64,000 nt of DNA. It comes from Nitrospira sp. MA-1. Lineage in GTDB: Bacteria > Nitrospirota > Nitrospiria > Nitrospirales > UBA8639. Below, one piece after another: positions 18,445 through 26,320 of this stretch. The DNA is taken from contig JAQJDB010000005.1 of NCBI GenBank assembly GCA_032139905.1, positions 479,001 through 543,000 of the forward strand, written 5' to 3'. The translations under genes and the position numbers were made by a program. Position 1 is the stretch's first letter, and every line of letters starts with the position of its first letter. Below the pieces are notes generated by a model. The model worked only from the letters and a program-made list of their open reading frames with translations, ran no database searches and was not told the origin of the DNA.

Positions 18445-18918
18445 ATGTCTACAGATGTTGCCGCAGAAGTTAAAGTGGGAGACGTGGCCCCGGATTTTAC
18501 ATTAAAAGACCAAGATCAAAAGGATATTAAACTCAGCGACTATCGTGGAAAGAAGAACGTGGTTCTGGCATTTTATCCTCTGGATTGGAGCCCTGTCTGT
18601 ACAGGAGAAAACAAATGTTTAACCGATGATTTTCCAAACTTCGGATCGGTCAATGCCGAAATTTTTGGTGTAAGCTGTGATAGCTTTTTTTCCCACAAAG
18701 CTTGGGCTGATTCCTTAGATCTCAAGCATCAATTACTCGCCGATATGCATCGGACGGTGTCTAAGGCGTATGGATTATATTTTGAGCCGTTGAATTGCTC
18801 AAAGCGGGCTACGGTGATTGTGGATAAAAATGGAAAAGTGGCCTATGCGAAGGTTCAGGATATCAAAACCGCTCGTGACGACAAAGAAATTTTGGAAGCG
18901 TTGAAAAAGTTAAATTAA
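18445..18918 (+). CDS. peroxiredoxin (AhpE/1-Cys-like)
   Basis: The ATG at 18445 has GAAGGAG nearby and gives 157 residues. The peroxidatic site P45-L-D-W-S-P-V-C52 fits P-X3-T/S-X2-C. C58 lies six residues later, so an atypical disulfide is possible. Other features are [10 protein letters not shown] and the [13 protein letters not shown] strand. It reduces hydroperoxides. The thioredoxin-like gene just downstream is a plausible reductant. Upstream are two copies of TTGACAAACT (18294 and 18364) of unclear role. Confidence 0.9.
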   Translation: MSTDVAAEVKVGDVAPDFTLKDQDQKDIKLSDYRGKKNVVLAFYPLDWSPVCTGENKCLTDDFPNFGSVNAEIFGVSCDSFFSHKAWADSLDLKHQLLADMHRTVSKAYGLYFEPLNCSKRATVIVDKNGKVAYAKVQDIKTARDDKEILEALKKLN

Positions 18919-18934
18919 TCCTGAGGATGTTCAA

Positions 18935-18970
18935 ACCGAAGGAGTTGGTTCTTGAACCTACTCCTTCGGT
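18935..18970 (+). terminator. long near-perfect hairpin between peroxiredoxin and thioredoxin genes
   Basis: ACCGAAGGAGT and ACTCCTTCGGT are perfect 11-base arms, and GGTTC/GAACC extends the stem inside with one mismatch and a two-base loop. The following sequence is only weakly T-rich, so it may be a partial terminator or attenuator. Confidence 0.55.
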
Positions 18971-18996
18971 CTGAAATCTTTGATCGCGAGGCTGTG

Positions 18997-19335
18997 ATGT
19001 CCGGTATTGTTGAAGATGTAAGCGACGACAATTACGAAGGGTTTACCGAGGCTTCGGCTGCGATTGTGGCTTATGGCATTGCGACTTGTGAACCTTGTAA
19101 GGCGTATGATCCTGTTCTGGCTGAAATCGCCCAACAGTTTACGAATGTGCGATTTGGAAAAGCCAAAATGCATGTTCCGGGACGATGCCGCGCCATTAAA
19201 AAGCGGCATCAATTTGAAACGTATCCCACCACCCATTTCTTTTCCAATGGAATGCTTGTGCTCACCAAAGAGGGCAAACTAGAACCCGCCGAACTTGCCA
19301 GCTTGATTCGACAATCTTTCTCTATTCAAACCTAG
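18997..19335 (+). CDS. thioredoxin-like protein
   Basis: The ATG at 18997, with GAGG five bases upstream, is preferred over a start at 18952 inside the preceding hairpin. The 112-residue product has a redox motif C31-E-P-C34 (ATCEPCKAYDP) and the cis-Pro strand YPTTHFF. It probably reduces disulfides in the cytoplasm; pairing with the upstream peroxiredoxin is inferred from position. Confidence 0.82.
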   Translation: MSGIVEDVSDDNYEGFTEASAAIVAYGIATCEPCKAYDPVLAEIAQQFTNVRFGKAKMHVPGRCRAIKKRHQFETYPTTHFFSNGMLVLTKEGKLEPAELASLIRQSFSIQT

Positions 19336-19469
19336 ATTCTGTTTTGGTGGATCTATATTGATCCATATTCCACACCTGGCTGGCAGAGGTTTCATTTTGA
19401 CCAGCAGAATATACCGATTTTCCCCAGCGACAGGTCTTTGAATGTGTTGAAGGGTTTTGAGATTCAGAG

Positions 19470-20264
19470 CTATACAGAATAAACAGCCACAGCGCCTGGT
19501 TGCTGGCTCACGGAGACTCGATAGAGAGGTGGTGCTTCGAAGTGGGGCACCAGTGTTTCCCAGATGACTTTTGCAAGCGCGGAATCTGTAACGGGGATGT
19601 TGGCAAAGGCCTGATCCTGGCTCAGATTTCGTTGGTCAAACCTTGTAATGACATGGGTTCTGACGATTTGATCCACAGTGTCTAAATTCATAACCTGCCC
19701 TGTGTCTGGGGAAATTAGGCCTTTGATGGCAATCCACAGATCATAATCATGTCCTTGGGGATTACTCGTCCTGAGTTGATGCACTGCAGAAAATGCATAG
19801 CGTCGAGCGATTAAGGCCGAATCTCTTTGGGAGGATTGGAGATCTCCATCCATGAAGCTCGCGTTCACTTCAGCGTAGAGGGTTTCGTCTTCGTAAAGAC
19901 GAAGTGCATCTGGATTAGGAAGGTCTGGATGCTTTTCTAAAATGTGCCATAGGATAATTGCAAAATTTTCGGTTGTGGGAATTCGTTCAGAAAAATAGGG
20001 AGTATCAAGATTTAAGTTTTTATGATCAAATTGTTCCAGAACCGCATTTAAAATGTTTTTTAAATCATATAAATTGATGATCATTCCTGTGACAGGATCG
20101 ATGTCCCCACGCAAGGTGACTTCCAATAAATAATTATGGCCATGGGTATTCACATTATTACAGAGATCAAAAACGGCACGGTTTTTTGCGTCGTCCCATT
20201 GAGGGTTGTGGTAGCGGTGGGAGGAGCAAAACTCTAGGCGTTTGGTGAGGGTCGCTTTAGGCAT
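19470..20264 (-). CDS. tandem 6-pyruvoyl/6-carboxy-tetrahydropterin synthase-like protein
   Basis: The 264 residues hold two T-fold repeats. The first (about 1-130) has Zn-ligand-type SSHRYH and THGHNY and the catalytic-type Cys in FDLCNN. The second (about 145-264) has FSAVHQL and GHDYDL but lacks the Cys and one His, so it is likely non-catalytic. Family members act in queuosine (QueD) or pterin synthesis. QueD is normally a single domain of about 120-140 residues, so the duplication is unusual. Substrate cannot be set from sequence alone. Confidence 0.85.
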   Translation of the reverse strand: MPKATLTKRLEFCSSHRYHNPQWDDAKNRAVFDLCNNVNTHGHNYLLEVTLRGDIDPVTGMIINLYDLKNILNAVLEQFDHKNLNLDTPYFSERIPTTENFAIILWHILEKHPDLPNPDALRLYEDETLYAEVNASFMDGDLQSSQRDSALIARRYAFSAVHQLRTSNPQGHDYDLWIAIKGLISPDTGQVMNLDTVDQIVRTHVITRFDQRNLSQDQAFANIPVTDSALAKVIWETLVPHFEAPPLYRVSVSQQPGAVAVYSV

Positions 20265-20274
20265 GGGGAACCTC

Positions 20275-20330
20275 TATAAAAAAGAAAAGGGCTGGAGCTT
20301 GGTTGCCTATGGGAGTCCAAGTCCAGCCCT
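20275..20330 (-). terminator. Rho-independent terminator of the A-type carrier gene
   Basis: Read on the minus strand, AGGGCTGGA (from 20330) pairs with TCCAGCCCT (to 20288), with CTTGG/CCAAG extending the stem, and a T-rich tract (TTTTCTTTTTT) follows. It separates the A-type carrier gene from the PTPS-like gene. Confidence 0.8.
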
Positions 20331-20359
20331 AATTGGTTAGGGGTCTGAGAGAATATTTT

Positions 20360-20680
20360 TTAGGTCGAGAACGAGCTTCCACATCCACAGGTGGACTTCG
20401 CTTGAGGATTTTTAATGGCAAATCCCGACCCTTGCAGACTATCCACGTAATCGACTTCTGCGCCGCTGAGCATTGGGGCGCTCTGGGAATCCACAATGAC
20501 CTTCACGTCGCCTTTTTCAATGATGGTGTCATCGTCGCTGGTTTTATCTTCAAACGACATTCCATATTGATAGCCGCTGCAGCCGCCGCCTTTGACGTAA
20601 ATGCGCAAGCCGACGGAATTTTCTTCTTCTTTAATCAGTTCCTTAATTTTCTGCTCTGCAATCTCAGTAATCGTTACCAT
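20360..20680 (-). CDS. second A-type iron-sulfur carrier (HesB/IscA/ErpA family)
   Basis: The 106-residue protein has C34 (GGGCSGYQY), C98 and C100 (TCGCGSSF). AAAAGGAGG lies ahead of the start. It is a paralogue of the isc operon IscA but lacks that protein's N-terminal extension. Located after the rubrerythrin-FeS operon, it may serve different targets, as ErpA does in E. coli. Confidence 0.9.
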   Translation of the reverse strand: MVTITEIAEQKIKELIKEEENSVGLRIYVKGGGCSGYQYGMSFEDKTSDDDTIIEKGDVKVIVDSQSAPMLSGAEVDYVDSLQGSGFAIKNPQAKSTCGCGSSFST

Positions 20681-20729
20681 AGTTGTTGTATCCTCCTTTT
20701 AATCACACATTTTTTGTAGCTTCATCTTT

Positions 20730-20749
20730 CCTTTCAATCGGTTGAAAGG
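20730..20749. other. hairpin upstream of A-type carrier gene
   Basis: CCTTTCAA and TTGAAAGG form an eight-pair stem with a TCGG loop, between DUF3501 and the carrier gene. It may end the upstream operon or sit in the carrier leader. Confidence 0.4.
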
Positions 20750-20847
20750 AGTTCAACATTGAGCTTACATCTTAAAGCACGACTTTTATTCTTGTCAATT
20801 TATAGAAGGACTGAGAGGTTGCGGAATCATGAAGAGTAAATGATGCA

Positions 20848-21429
20848 TCACTCAAGATCTTTTAGCCATTCCTGCCTCAACTCCTGAGGAACTGGGGCTT
20901 CTGTGCGATATTGAGGGTGGAGGATAGTCAGAAAGGCAGGGACTTCATCCTGGGCCAAGAGGTCTCGAAAGGTTTGGGTGGTGGAAAATCGTACAAAATG
21001 CACGGCACTGATTTTATCTTCCTTGCTATGCCCAGCCTCAAAATTTGCAAAAACTGAGGTATCCCCAACCTTGAGGCCCACGGTATCGGACTGGTCAATA
21101 TTCTGAAAAGAATCCAGCATCGATTGAATTTTTTCGGAATCGGTGATTTCGATAAACAGTGTGGCGCTCAATTCATCACGACCTGGTAGCAAAGCATTGT
21201 ACACGTCACATTCTTCCTGAATTTTTCCGGGATCAAAGATTCGCTCTATTCGAATCATTTCTTGTATTTGAAATAGCAGGGTTTCACGATTCTCAAACAC
21301 GAGTGTCACGAGTTCCCCTACAGAAATACGGCGCCGTTTTTTAAGCGTAATAATTCGTTGCCGAATGTCGGCACGATTTTCTTCATATTGAGCGGCTGAG
21401 AGGAGGTCTTGTGGTGTGAGCAGGTTCAT
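20848..21429 (-). CDS. DUF3501 family protein
   Basis: The 193-residue protein begins MNLLTPQDLL and has basic helices (RQRIITLKKRRRISVG), then RETLLFQIQEMIRIERI, and no Cys cluster or membrane span. This matches DUF3501 as I remember it, found next to GlpC/HdrD-like FeS proteins and rubrerythrins. Start overlaps the upstream gene by four bases, so they are translationally coupled. Function is unknown; role in peroxide handling with its neighbours is inferred. Confidence 0.82.
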   Translation of the reverse strand: MNLLTPQDLLSAAQYEENRADIRQRIITLKKRRRISVGELVTLVFENRETLLFQIQEMIRIERIFDPGKIQEECDVYNALLPGRDELSATLFIEITDSEKIQSMLDSFQNIDQSDTVGLKVGDTSVFANFEAGHSKEDKISAVHFVRFSTTQTFRDLLAQDEVPAFLTILHPQYRTEAPVPQELRQEWLKDLE

Positions 21430-22772
21430 GGTGTTAATCCATAGGCGTTACGAACGACTTGAATAGGGTGAAGGGTCGATTGCGTTGGTGCAGTTTGAAG
21501 CGCCTGGTCCAGTTGTAGGGCCGACAGAGGGCAATCGGAGGCGACGACGTCGAAAGGCTCCTCTTGAATTTCTCGCACAGCTTTTTTGGCGATTTTCATT
21601 GAGAGATCAAAAAATTCAGTCTTGGCACTCCAGGCTCCATCATGGCCGGAACATTTTTCGATCAGATGAACCGTGGCCCCGGTCAGCTCCAACAATTCTT
21701 TTGATTTGAAGCCGATATTCTGATCACGTAAATGACAGGGAATTTGATAGGCCACGCGTCCAGGATTGAACTGGAAATCAAGGGAAAGCTTGCCTTCCCG
21801 TTTGAGCCGCATTAAATATTCACAAAGATCAAACGTGCGCTCACTCAAGTGCTTCATTTCAGGTGTGGGTTTGAGGTAAGGGTATTCCCGTTTGAACATC
21901 AGGCTACAACTGGGAGCTGGCACGACGATGTCATATCCCTGATCGAGATAGGGCGCAAAGAGTCGATATTGAGACTCGGCAATCTTGGCCATTCCATCGG
22001 TATCACCCAAGTCAAACCGTGGCATCCCACAGCACTGCTGGTCAGGGGGCACCACGACCTCAATGCCATTTTTCTCTAAAATTTGCACTGTGGCCTTCCC
22101 GATATCAGTCACCTGATATGTCACCAGGCAGCTTGGGAAGAAGGCCACTTTTCCCTGGCTGCGGGATGCGGGAGCCGGCTTCCGCTGGTTCCACCATTGG
22201 GTGAAGGTCTGGGATTGAAACGGAAGGACCTGACGGTTTTTGTGCACGCCCACCATACGTTCAGCCAGACTACGAAGCCAAGGGGTGCGAAGGGCCCAAT
22301 TGGTTAGCGGGGCGGTCAGGCTGCCCAACTTTCCGATTAAATCGGTTTGGATCAGGAGTTTGTCACGCCATGTGGCGCCACCTTCAGCCGTCCGCTGCTT
22401 TTTCCAGGCAGCCATGAGCCGGGGGAAATCCAAATCATATTGATGGGGCGGAGAATAAGGACAATGGTTGAAACAGAGTTTGCAGTAATAGCATTCCTGT
22501 TCAACCTTTGTGAAATCCTGTGGGGTGAATTTTGTTGAGTCGCTCTCATACTCATCAATCCGGTCAATAAGCGTATTGAACGACGGACATAAGTTAAAGC
22601 ATCGTCGACATCCGTCACAGACATCGAAGATCCGTCGGGTCTCGGTTTCGAGCTGAGACCGCGTCCAGCCGGGCGTGATAAGGTCAAATTTTGGCACAGG
22701 TTGTGACGTCGCTTGAAAAGGCTTTGGAAGACTGATTGCAGGGCGGCAACCTTTTTCATCAGCCACCGCCAT
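21426..22772 (-). CDS. heterodisulfide-reductase/GlpC-like iron-sulfur protein
   Basis: The 448 residues contain two 4Fe-4S motifs (CDGCRRCFNLCP and CYYCKLCFNHCP, about 50-110) and two CCG-type modules (FFPSC then CCGMPRFD; IPCH then CSGHDG). CCG modules bind non-cubane FeS clusters in HdrB and related quinone- or disulfide-linked enzymes. There is no clear membrane span. The gene lies between rubrerythrin and DUF3501. It may pass electrons to the rubrerythrin-like protein; this is inferred from the operon. Confidence 0.88.
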   Translation of the reverse strand: MAVADEKGCRPAISLPKPFQATSQPVPKFDLITPGWTRSQLETETRRIFDVCDGCRRCFNLCPSFNTLIDRIDEYESDSTKFTPQDFTKVEQECYYCKLCFNHCPYSPPHQYDLDFPRLMAAWKKQRTAEGGATWRDKLLIQTDLIGKLGSLTAPLTNWALRTPWLRSLAERMVGVHKNRQVLPFQSQTFTQWWNQRKPAPASRSQGKVAFFPSCLVTYQVTDIGKATVQILEKNGIEVVVPPDQQCCGMPRFDLGDTDGMAKIAESQYRLFAPYLDQGYDIVVPAPSCSLMFKREYPYLKPTPEMKHLSERTFDLCEYLMRLKREGKLSLDFQFNPGRVAYQIPCHLRDQNIGFKSKELLELTGATVHLIEKCSGHDGAWSAKTEFFDLSMKIAKKAVREIQEEPFDVVASDCPLSALQLDQALQTAPTQSTLHPIQVVRNAYGLTP

Positions 22773-22792
22773 GCGTCATAATGCCGAAATTA

Positions 22793-23221
22793 TCAGCCCT
22801 GTTTCAGAGTTTCCAGCCCTTTCGTGAACCGGTTCGCATGGGATCGTTCCGCTTTAGCCAATGTTTCAAACCATTCGGCAAGTTCCTCAAGGCCTTCATC
22901 CCGAGCGGTTTTCGCCATACCGGGATACATCTGGGTGTATTCATAGGTCTCACCTTCAATCGACGCTTTCAAATTGGCTTCGGTGTTGCCAATCGGCACG
23001 CCGGTGGCAGGATCACCGACTTCTTTCAAAAAGTCCAAGTGCCCAAACGCATGCCCGGTTTCAGCTTCCGAGGTATCACGAAAGAGACCGCCGATATCGG
23101 TATAGCCTTCAATATCCGCGCGTCGGGCGAAATATAAATAGCGCCGATTCGCTTGCGATTCGCCGGCAAACGCCGCTTTTAAGTTTTCATGGCTCTTCGT
23201 GCCTTTAAGAGCTTTTCCCAT
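22793..23221 (-). CDS. rubrerythrin-like di-iron protein without rubredoxin domain
   Basis: The start at 23221 has a strong AGGAGG. The 142-residue four-helix bundle carries two EXXH motifs (SEAETGH and KAERSH) and further Glu in [11 protein letters not shown] and EGETYEY for the di-iron site. The usual C-terminal rubredoxin domain (two CXXC) is missing, so electrons must come from another protein. Rubrerythrins reduce peroxide. The gene overlaps the end of the PerR-like gene by 17 bases. Confidence 0.93.
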   Translation of the reverse strand: MGKALKGTKSHENLKAAFAGESQANRRYLYFARRADIEGYTDIGGLFRDTSEAETGHAFGHLDFLKEVGDPATGVPIGNTEANLKASIEGETYEYTQMYPGMAKTARDEGLEELAEWFETLAKAERSHANRFTKGLETLKQG

Positions 23222-23708
23222 GGAGTCCTCCTTTAACGGTTGTGGGGTGTAACCCCGATGATGAATGGTTGATTGAGCGCCCGCGGTGGCGGCGACAGGA
23301 GCCGCAATATCCACGGAAGGCGACTTGATAACTGGTAATTTCAAAATCTTTGGGAATGCCGGCCGGGGAGGTCAGGCGATTTAATCGGGGATCCATGACA
23401 TCGACAATGGCTTGGCACTCCACACAAATCAAATGGTGATGGGGAGACAGGTTGGCATCAAATCGAGCCCGGGTATGGCCAATATTGACTTCATGGATCA
23501 AGCCGGAGGTACGTAAGACCCCAAGGGTGTAGTAGACGGTGTTCAGAGACATCATGGGAAATTGCGGAGCGACTTGGGTAAAGAGATCTTCCGCTGTCGG
23601 ATGCGCAGTACTGCGGAGGAGCGCGTCGTAAATGGCCGTTCGCTGCGGAGTCGTTTTCAATCCGCAGCCCTGGAATTTCTGCTTGATGTCATTAAAAGAA
23701 ATATCCAT
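23205..23708 (-). CDS. Fur-family regulator, PerR-like
   Basis: The 167-residue protein has a winged helix (LKTTPQRTAIYDALL, SLNTVYYTLGVL) and a dimerisation part with HHHLICVECQAI and YCGSCR, giving the two CXXC pairs of the structural zinc site. PerR proteins sense peroxide by metal-catalysed His oxidation. Directly upstream of rubrerythrin, it likely controls this operon. The last 30 or so residues after CGSCR are basic and atypical and run into the rubrerythrin start. A PerR-box-like sequence precedes its start. Confidence 0.85.
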   Translation of the reverse strand: MDISFNDIKQKFQGCGLKTTPQRTAIYDALLRSTAHPTAEDLFTQVAPQFPMMSLNTVYYTLGVLRTSGLIHEVNIGHTRARFDANLSPHHHLICVECQAIVDVMDPRLNRLTSPAGIPKDFEITSYQVAFRGYCGSCRRHRGRSINHSSSGLHPTTVKGGLHGKSS

Positions 23709-23720
23709 TCTATTCCTATT

Positions 23721-23735
23721 TAAGAATAATTACTA
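23721..23735 (-). promoter_or_regulatory. PerR/Fur-box-like operator
   Basis: On the minus strand TAGTAATTATTCTTA matches 11 of 15 positions of the Bacillus PerR box (TTATAATTATTATAA). It lies about 12 bases ahead of the PerR-like start, consistent with autoregulation. Confidence 0.45.
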
Positions 23736-23850
23736 TTTAACAAAGATCTCACGAATGGGTCAACCGAAGTCCGCCGACTGCATTGGAGCAAGCAAAGCCA
23801 AGATGATATTGGGAGGGTCCGTACTTCGGTGAGTCGTGCCTTAGAGATAG

Positions 23851-24783
23851 TTAACGTTCTTTAGGAACCCACTGTCGCCATCCTTGGCCTTCGTGTCCAA
23901 ACTGAAAATGGGTGGGATGAAGGATCTCAGCCAAAATTTCAAGGGATTCAACCAGGCGCGGTCCCGGACGGTTGAAAAACTGGTTCCCATCTGTCAGGTA
24001 CACCTTCTGATTTTGCACCGCTCGTAACTGTGGCCAAAAAGGATGGGATGTCATGACCGGCATTTCTTCTTGAATGCGAGCCATTGAAAACCCACACGGC
24101 ATCAAAACCAGGAAATCCGGATCCGAGTCCACCAAGGCTTCCCAGGTTATCCAGGGGGCATGTTTCCCCTGCTGTCCAAAGACCGATTGACCTCCGGCCA
24201 GATGAACCAGTTCGGGTACCCAGTTGCCGGCAGCCATCAGCGGTTCCATCCATTCGATGCAGGCGACAGTGGGGGGAGTCAGTTGTTGTTGGGAATATTC
24301 GGCAATGTCGCCCATGCGTTGGTGGGCCTGTTTCATAAATTCCTGCCCGGCAGCTTGCTGTCCTAATCCTTCCGCCACTCTGGTCAGATCGTCCCAAACC
24401 CCTGATAAGTCCTGTGCGCTCAAGGAAATCAATGTGGGTGACGACCCAACTAAGTCGTGAAGGGCCCGCTGCACCTCATTCGCACTCACTGCACACACCT
24501 CACATTGGGTCTGGGTGACGATGACATCCGGTTGTAAGTTTTGCATCTGGTCGACCAGGACCTCATACAAGGAAAGGGCTGTCTGAAGACGTTCCGAAAC
24601 CTGGGCATGGATAGCTTGGCTTGTTCCCTCAGCATTCACCGTGGCTTGAGTACAAACAGGCAGTTGGGTAATGTCAGAAGGAAAATCGCATTCGTGTGAC
24701 CGGCCGACAAGCTGAGCGCGGCAGCCCAATGTGCAGACCATTTCTGTTCCGCTAGGAATCAACGACACAATTCGAGAAGACAC
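23851..24783 (-). CDS. BtuF-like cobalamin-binding/ABC substrate-binding protein, apparently cytoplasmic
   Basis: The GTG start has AAGGA six bases upstream. The 310 residues start MSSRIVSLIPSGTEMV and show the two-lobe class III binding fold (LVGRSHECDFP, QPDVIVTQTQCEVCAV, then FLVLMPCGFS). No signal peptide or lipobox is visible, unlike classical BtuF. Homologues are annotated as cobalamin-binding proteins. There is no transporter gene next to it. A CEVC pair and a lone regulatory RAM domain gene nearby are notable but unexplained. Confidence 0.8.
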   Translation of the reverse strand: MSSRIVSLIPSGTEMVCTLGCRAQLVGRSHECDFPSDITQLPVCTQATVNAEGTSQAIHAQVSERLQTALSLYEVLVDQMQNLQPDVIVTQTQCEVCAVSANEVQRALHDLVGSSPTLISLSAQDLSGVWDDLTRVAEGLGQQAAGQEFMKQAHQRMGDIAEYSQQQLTPPTVACIEWMEPLMAAGNWVPELVHLAGGQSVFGQQGKHAPWITWEALVDSDPDFLVLMPCGFSMARIQEEMPVMTSHPFWPQLRAVQNQKVYLTDGNQFFNRPGPRLVESLEILAEILHPTHFQFGHEGQGWRQWVPKER

Positions 24784-24803
24784 AATATTTCCTTGAAGGA
24801 GAA

Positions 24804-24833
24804 TAGGATGGGGAGGAATAATTGCTCATCCTA
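24804..24833. other. short inverted repeat upstream of BtuF-like gene
   Basis: TAGGATG (24804-24810) and CATCCTA (24827-24833) could form a hairpin or operator. No cobalamin-riboswitch core was recognised in 24784-25044. Confidence 0.35.
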
Positions 24834-25044
24834 CCTGAGGAGGGCAGGGCATCCGCAACATCTTTTTGTTTGCTTGTGCTGTTCGGGAGGGAGCCGGAAG
24901 AGAATGGAAGCTACCTTCCATCTATGGTACAAAGGTACATTCACCATGATCCGGCAAAACAATATCGATCATGTCTTGTGTATACCAAAATCAAAATCGC
25001 TATTGATCACAGAAATCTGATCTGCATTTATCAAGGAGGTATGT

Positions 25045-25281
25045 ATGGCAGCCAAAGCGTATATTCTCATGAAAGTCAAAGCAGGAAAAGTCCAAGACGT
25101 ATTAGAGACCCTCAAAGCCCTTTCTGGCGTGGAACAAGCTCATGCCTGTTTCGGTCAGCCGGATATCTTTGGTCTGGTCAATGCGCCTGATGACCGCGCA
25201 CTGTCCAACCTCATCATGGCCAAAATCCACACAATCCCTGGAGTGGAAGAAACTGACACCCACATCGTCGTCCAGGATTAG
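25045..25281 (+). CDS. stand-alone Lrp/AsnC ligand-binding (RAM) domain protein
   Basis: The 78-residue product has AAGGAGG ahead of the ATG. The sequence AYILMKVKAGKVQDVLETLK, then FGQPDIFGLV and IHTIPGVEETDTHIVV is a complete RAM/ACT-like domain without the DNA-binding helix-turn-helix. Such single domains form dimers or higher oligomers and bind small molecules such as amino acids. Partner and ligand are unknown. Confidence 0.88.
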   Translation: MAAKAYILMKVKAGKVQDVLETLKALSGVEQAHACFGQPDIFGLVNAPDDRALSNLIMAKIHTIPGVEETDTHIVVQD

Positions 25282-25479
25282 TTTTTCTTTATCCTTGCGG
25301 TAGAAGCGGGGGACGACTCAAGGGGTAGGACCAAGAGCCCAGGACGAACTGAGGATTCTGGATGAGATGGAGAACACCTATGCTCCAGATTGTGGCCAGT
25401 TGCTTCCTCGTATTTACCATCCATCCAGGCGCTTCTGTTAGGCCGAGAGAGAACGAGAGAGAAAAGGATGCTGTAAAGA

Positions 25480-25509
25480 AAAAGCCGGGGTCTTTTGACC
25501 CCGGCTTTT
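25480..25509. terminator. bidirectional Rho-independent terminator
   Basis: AAAAGCCGGGGTC and GACCCCGGCTTTT are perfect 13-base arms around a TTTT loop. T-runs exist on both strands, so it can end the PuuD-like transcript (minus) and anything reading from the RAM gene (plus). Confidence 0.88.
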
Positions 25510-25547
25510 GTCGTGATTCCGATTCGATATGAAATGAAATATTGAGA

Positions 25548-26027
25548 TCAGAACAAACCGGATGCATGGCCGGAATTGGCCATGAAAAATAGCATAGGTA
25601 TGGACAGTAGGGTATTGGTGCGTGACGCCAATAGAGCCATCCGCCCGGCCTTGGCTTTTTCTTCGGGTGTGGCTTCCTTGAGCCCAAGGACTTTCTTCTG
25701 ATTGGGCCAAATGATTCCCCACACATTCAGCAACATGATCGTACCCAGCCAGGCGCCCATGCCGATCACGGCATCCTGTCCCTGCAGCATAAAGGCACTT
25801 CCCATCCGATGCTGATTCATCAGTAAGGCGGCGCCAAATATCCAGGTAAACAGGGCTCCCCAGCGAAACCACCAGAGTGCATTGGGCACCAGGTGTTTAA
25901 AGGCTTCAGCTTTGGTTTCGGGTGTGACGGCTTTGAGAAATGGCACTTGGATGAAATTAAAGTAATAGAGAATTCCAATCCAGGTAATGCCCGCGAGGAA
26001 ATGTCCCCACGCTAATAAACTTTCCAT
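25548..26027 (-). CDS. PuuD-like (urate hydroxylase membrane domain) protein
   Basis: The 159 residues include about four hydrophobic spans (about 1-25, 50-72, 82-103, 135-155) and the polar helix ATPEEKAKAGRMALLASRTNTLL. The sequence GHFLAGITWIGILYYFNF resembles the PuuD/DUF989 membrane domain. Full PuuD carries a C-terminal cytochrome c domain that is absent, so urate oxidation is not supported. Short forms such as this are common and uncharacterised. A 30-residue membrane peptide is encoded 55 bases upstream. Confidence 0.7.
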   Translation of the reverse strand: MESLLAWGHFLAGITWIGILYYFNFIQVPFLKAVTPETKAEAFKHLVPNALWWFRWGALFTWIFGAALLMNQHRMGSAFMLQGQDAVIGMGAWLGTIMLLNVWGIIWPNQKKVLGLKEATPEEKAKAGRMALLASRTNTLLSIPMLFFMANSGHASGLF

Positions 26028-26082
26028 AAAATGTCCTCGTATTCGTTAGGTTGATTAATTTAATTGTCGGAGGTGAGAGGTG

Positions 26083-26175
26083 TCACACCAGCATTTTGAC
26101 CAGGCCGTACAGGACCACGGTCAATACAAAGCCAGCAATGATGGTGCCAGAGATCGTATCGAGCGGATTGCCCAT
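26083..26175 (-). CDS. 30-residue single-span membrane peptide
   Basis: The ATG at 26175 follows a strong AAAGGAGG. The peptide begins MGNPLDTISG, has a hydrophobic span TIIAGFVLTVVLYGLVKML and ends at TGA. It precedes the PuuD-like gene on the same strand. Topology and coupling suggest a small subunit or regulator of a membrane complex; no family is recognised. Confidence 0.7.
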   Translation of the reverse strand: MGNPLDTISGTIIAGFVLTVVLYGLVKMLV

Positions 26176-26320
26176 TGTCTTCCTCCTTTATTGTTCGTAG
26201 AAATGAGAAGCGGGTTGTGTCATGTGGCGTACGGAATGTAGCCAACAACTATCTGGTGCCATAGCGTAACGTAGACCGGCTATCTTGTTCAAGATATCTG
26301 ACAAAAGGATTCGCAATCCT

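Noticed and set aside
18952-18996. Upstream start for the thioredoxin-like gene
   Set aside because: It is inside a long palindrome; 18997 has a better ribosome site.
24784-25044. Cobalamin riboswitch ahead of the BtuF-like gene
   Set aside because: No B12-box or core helix pattern could be recognised; only short hairpins are present.
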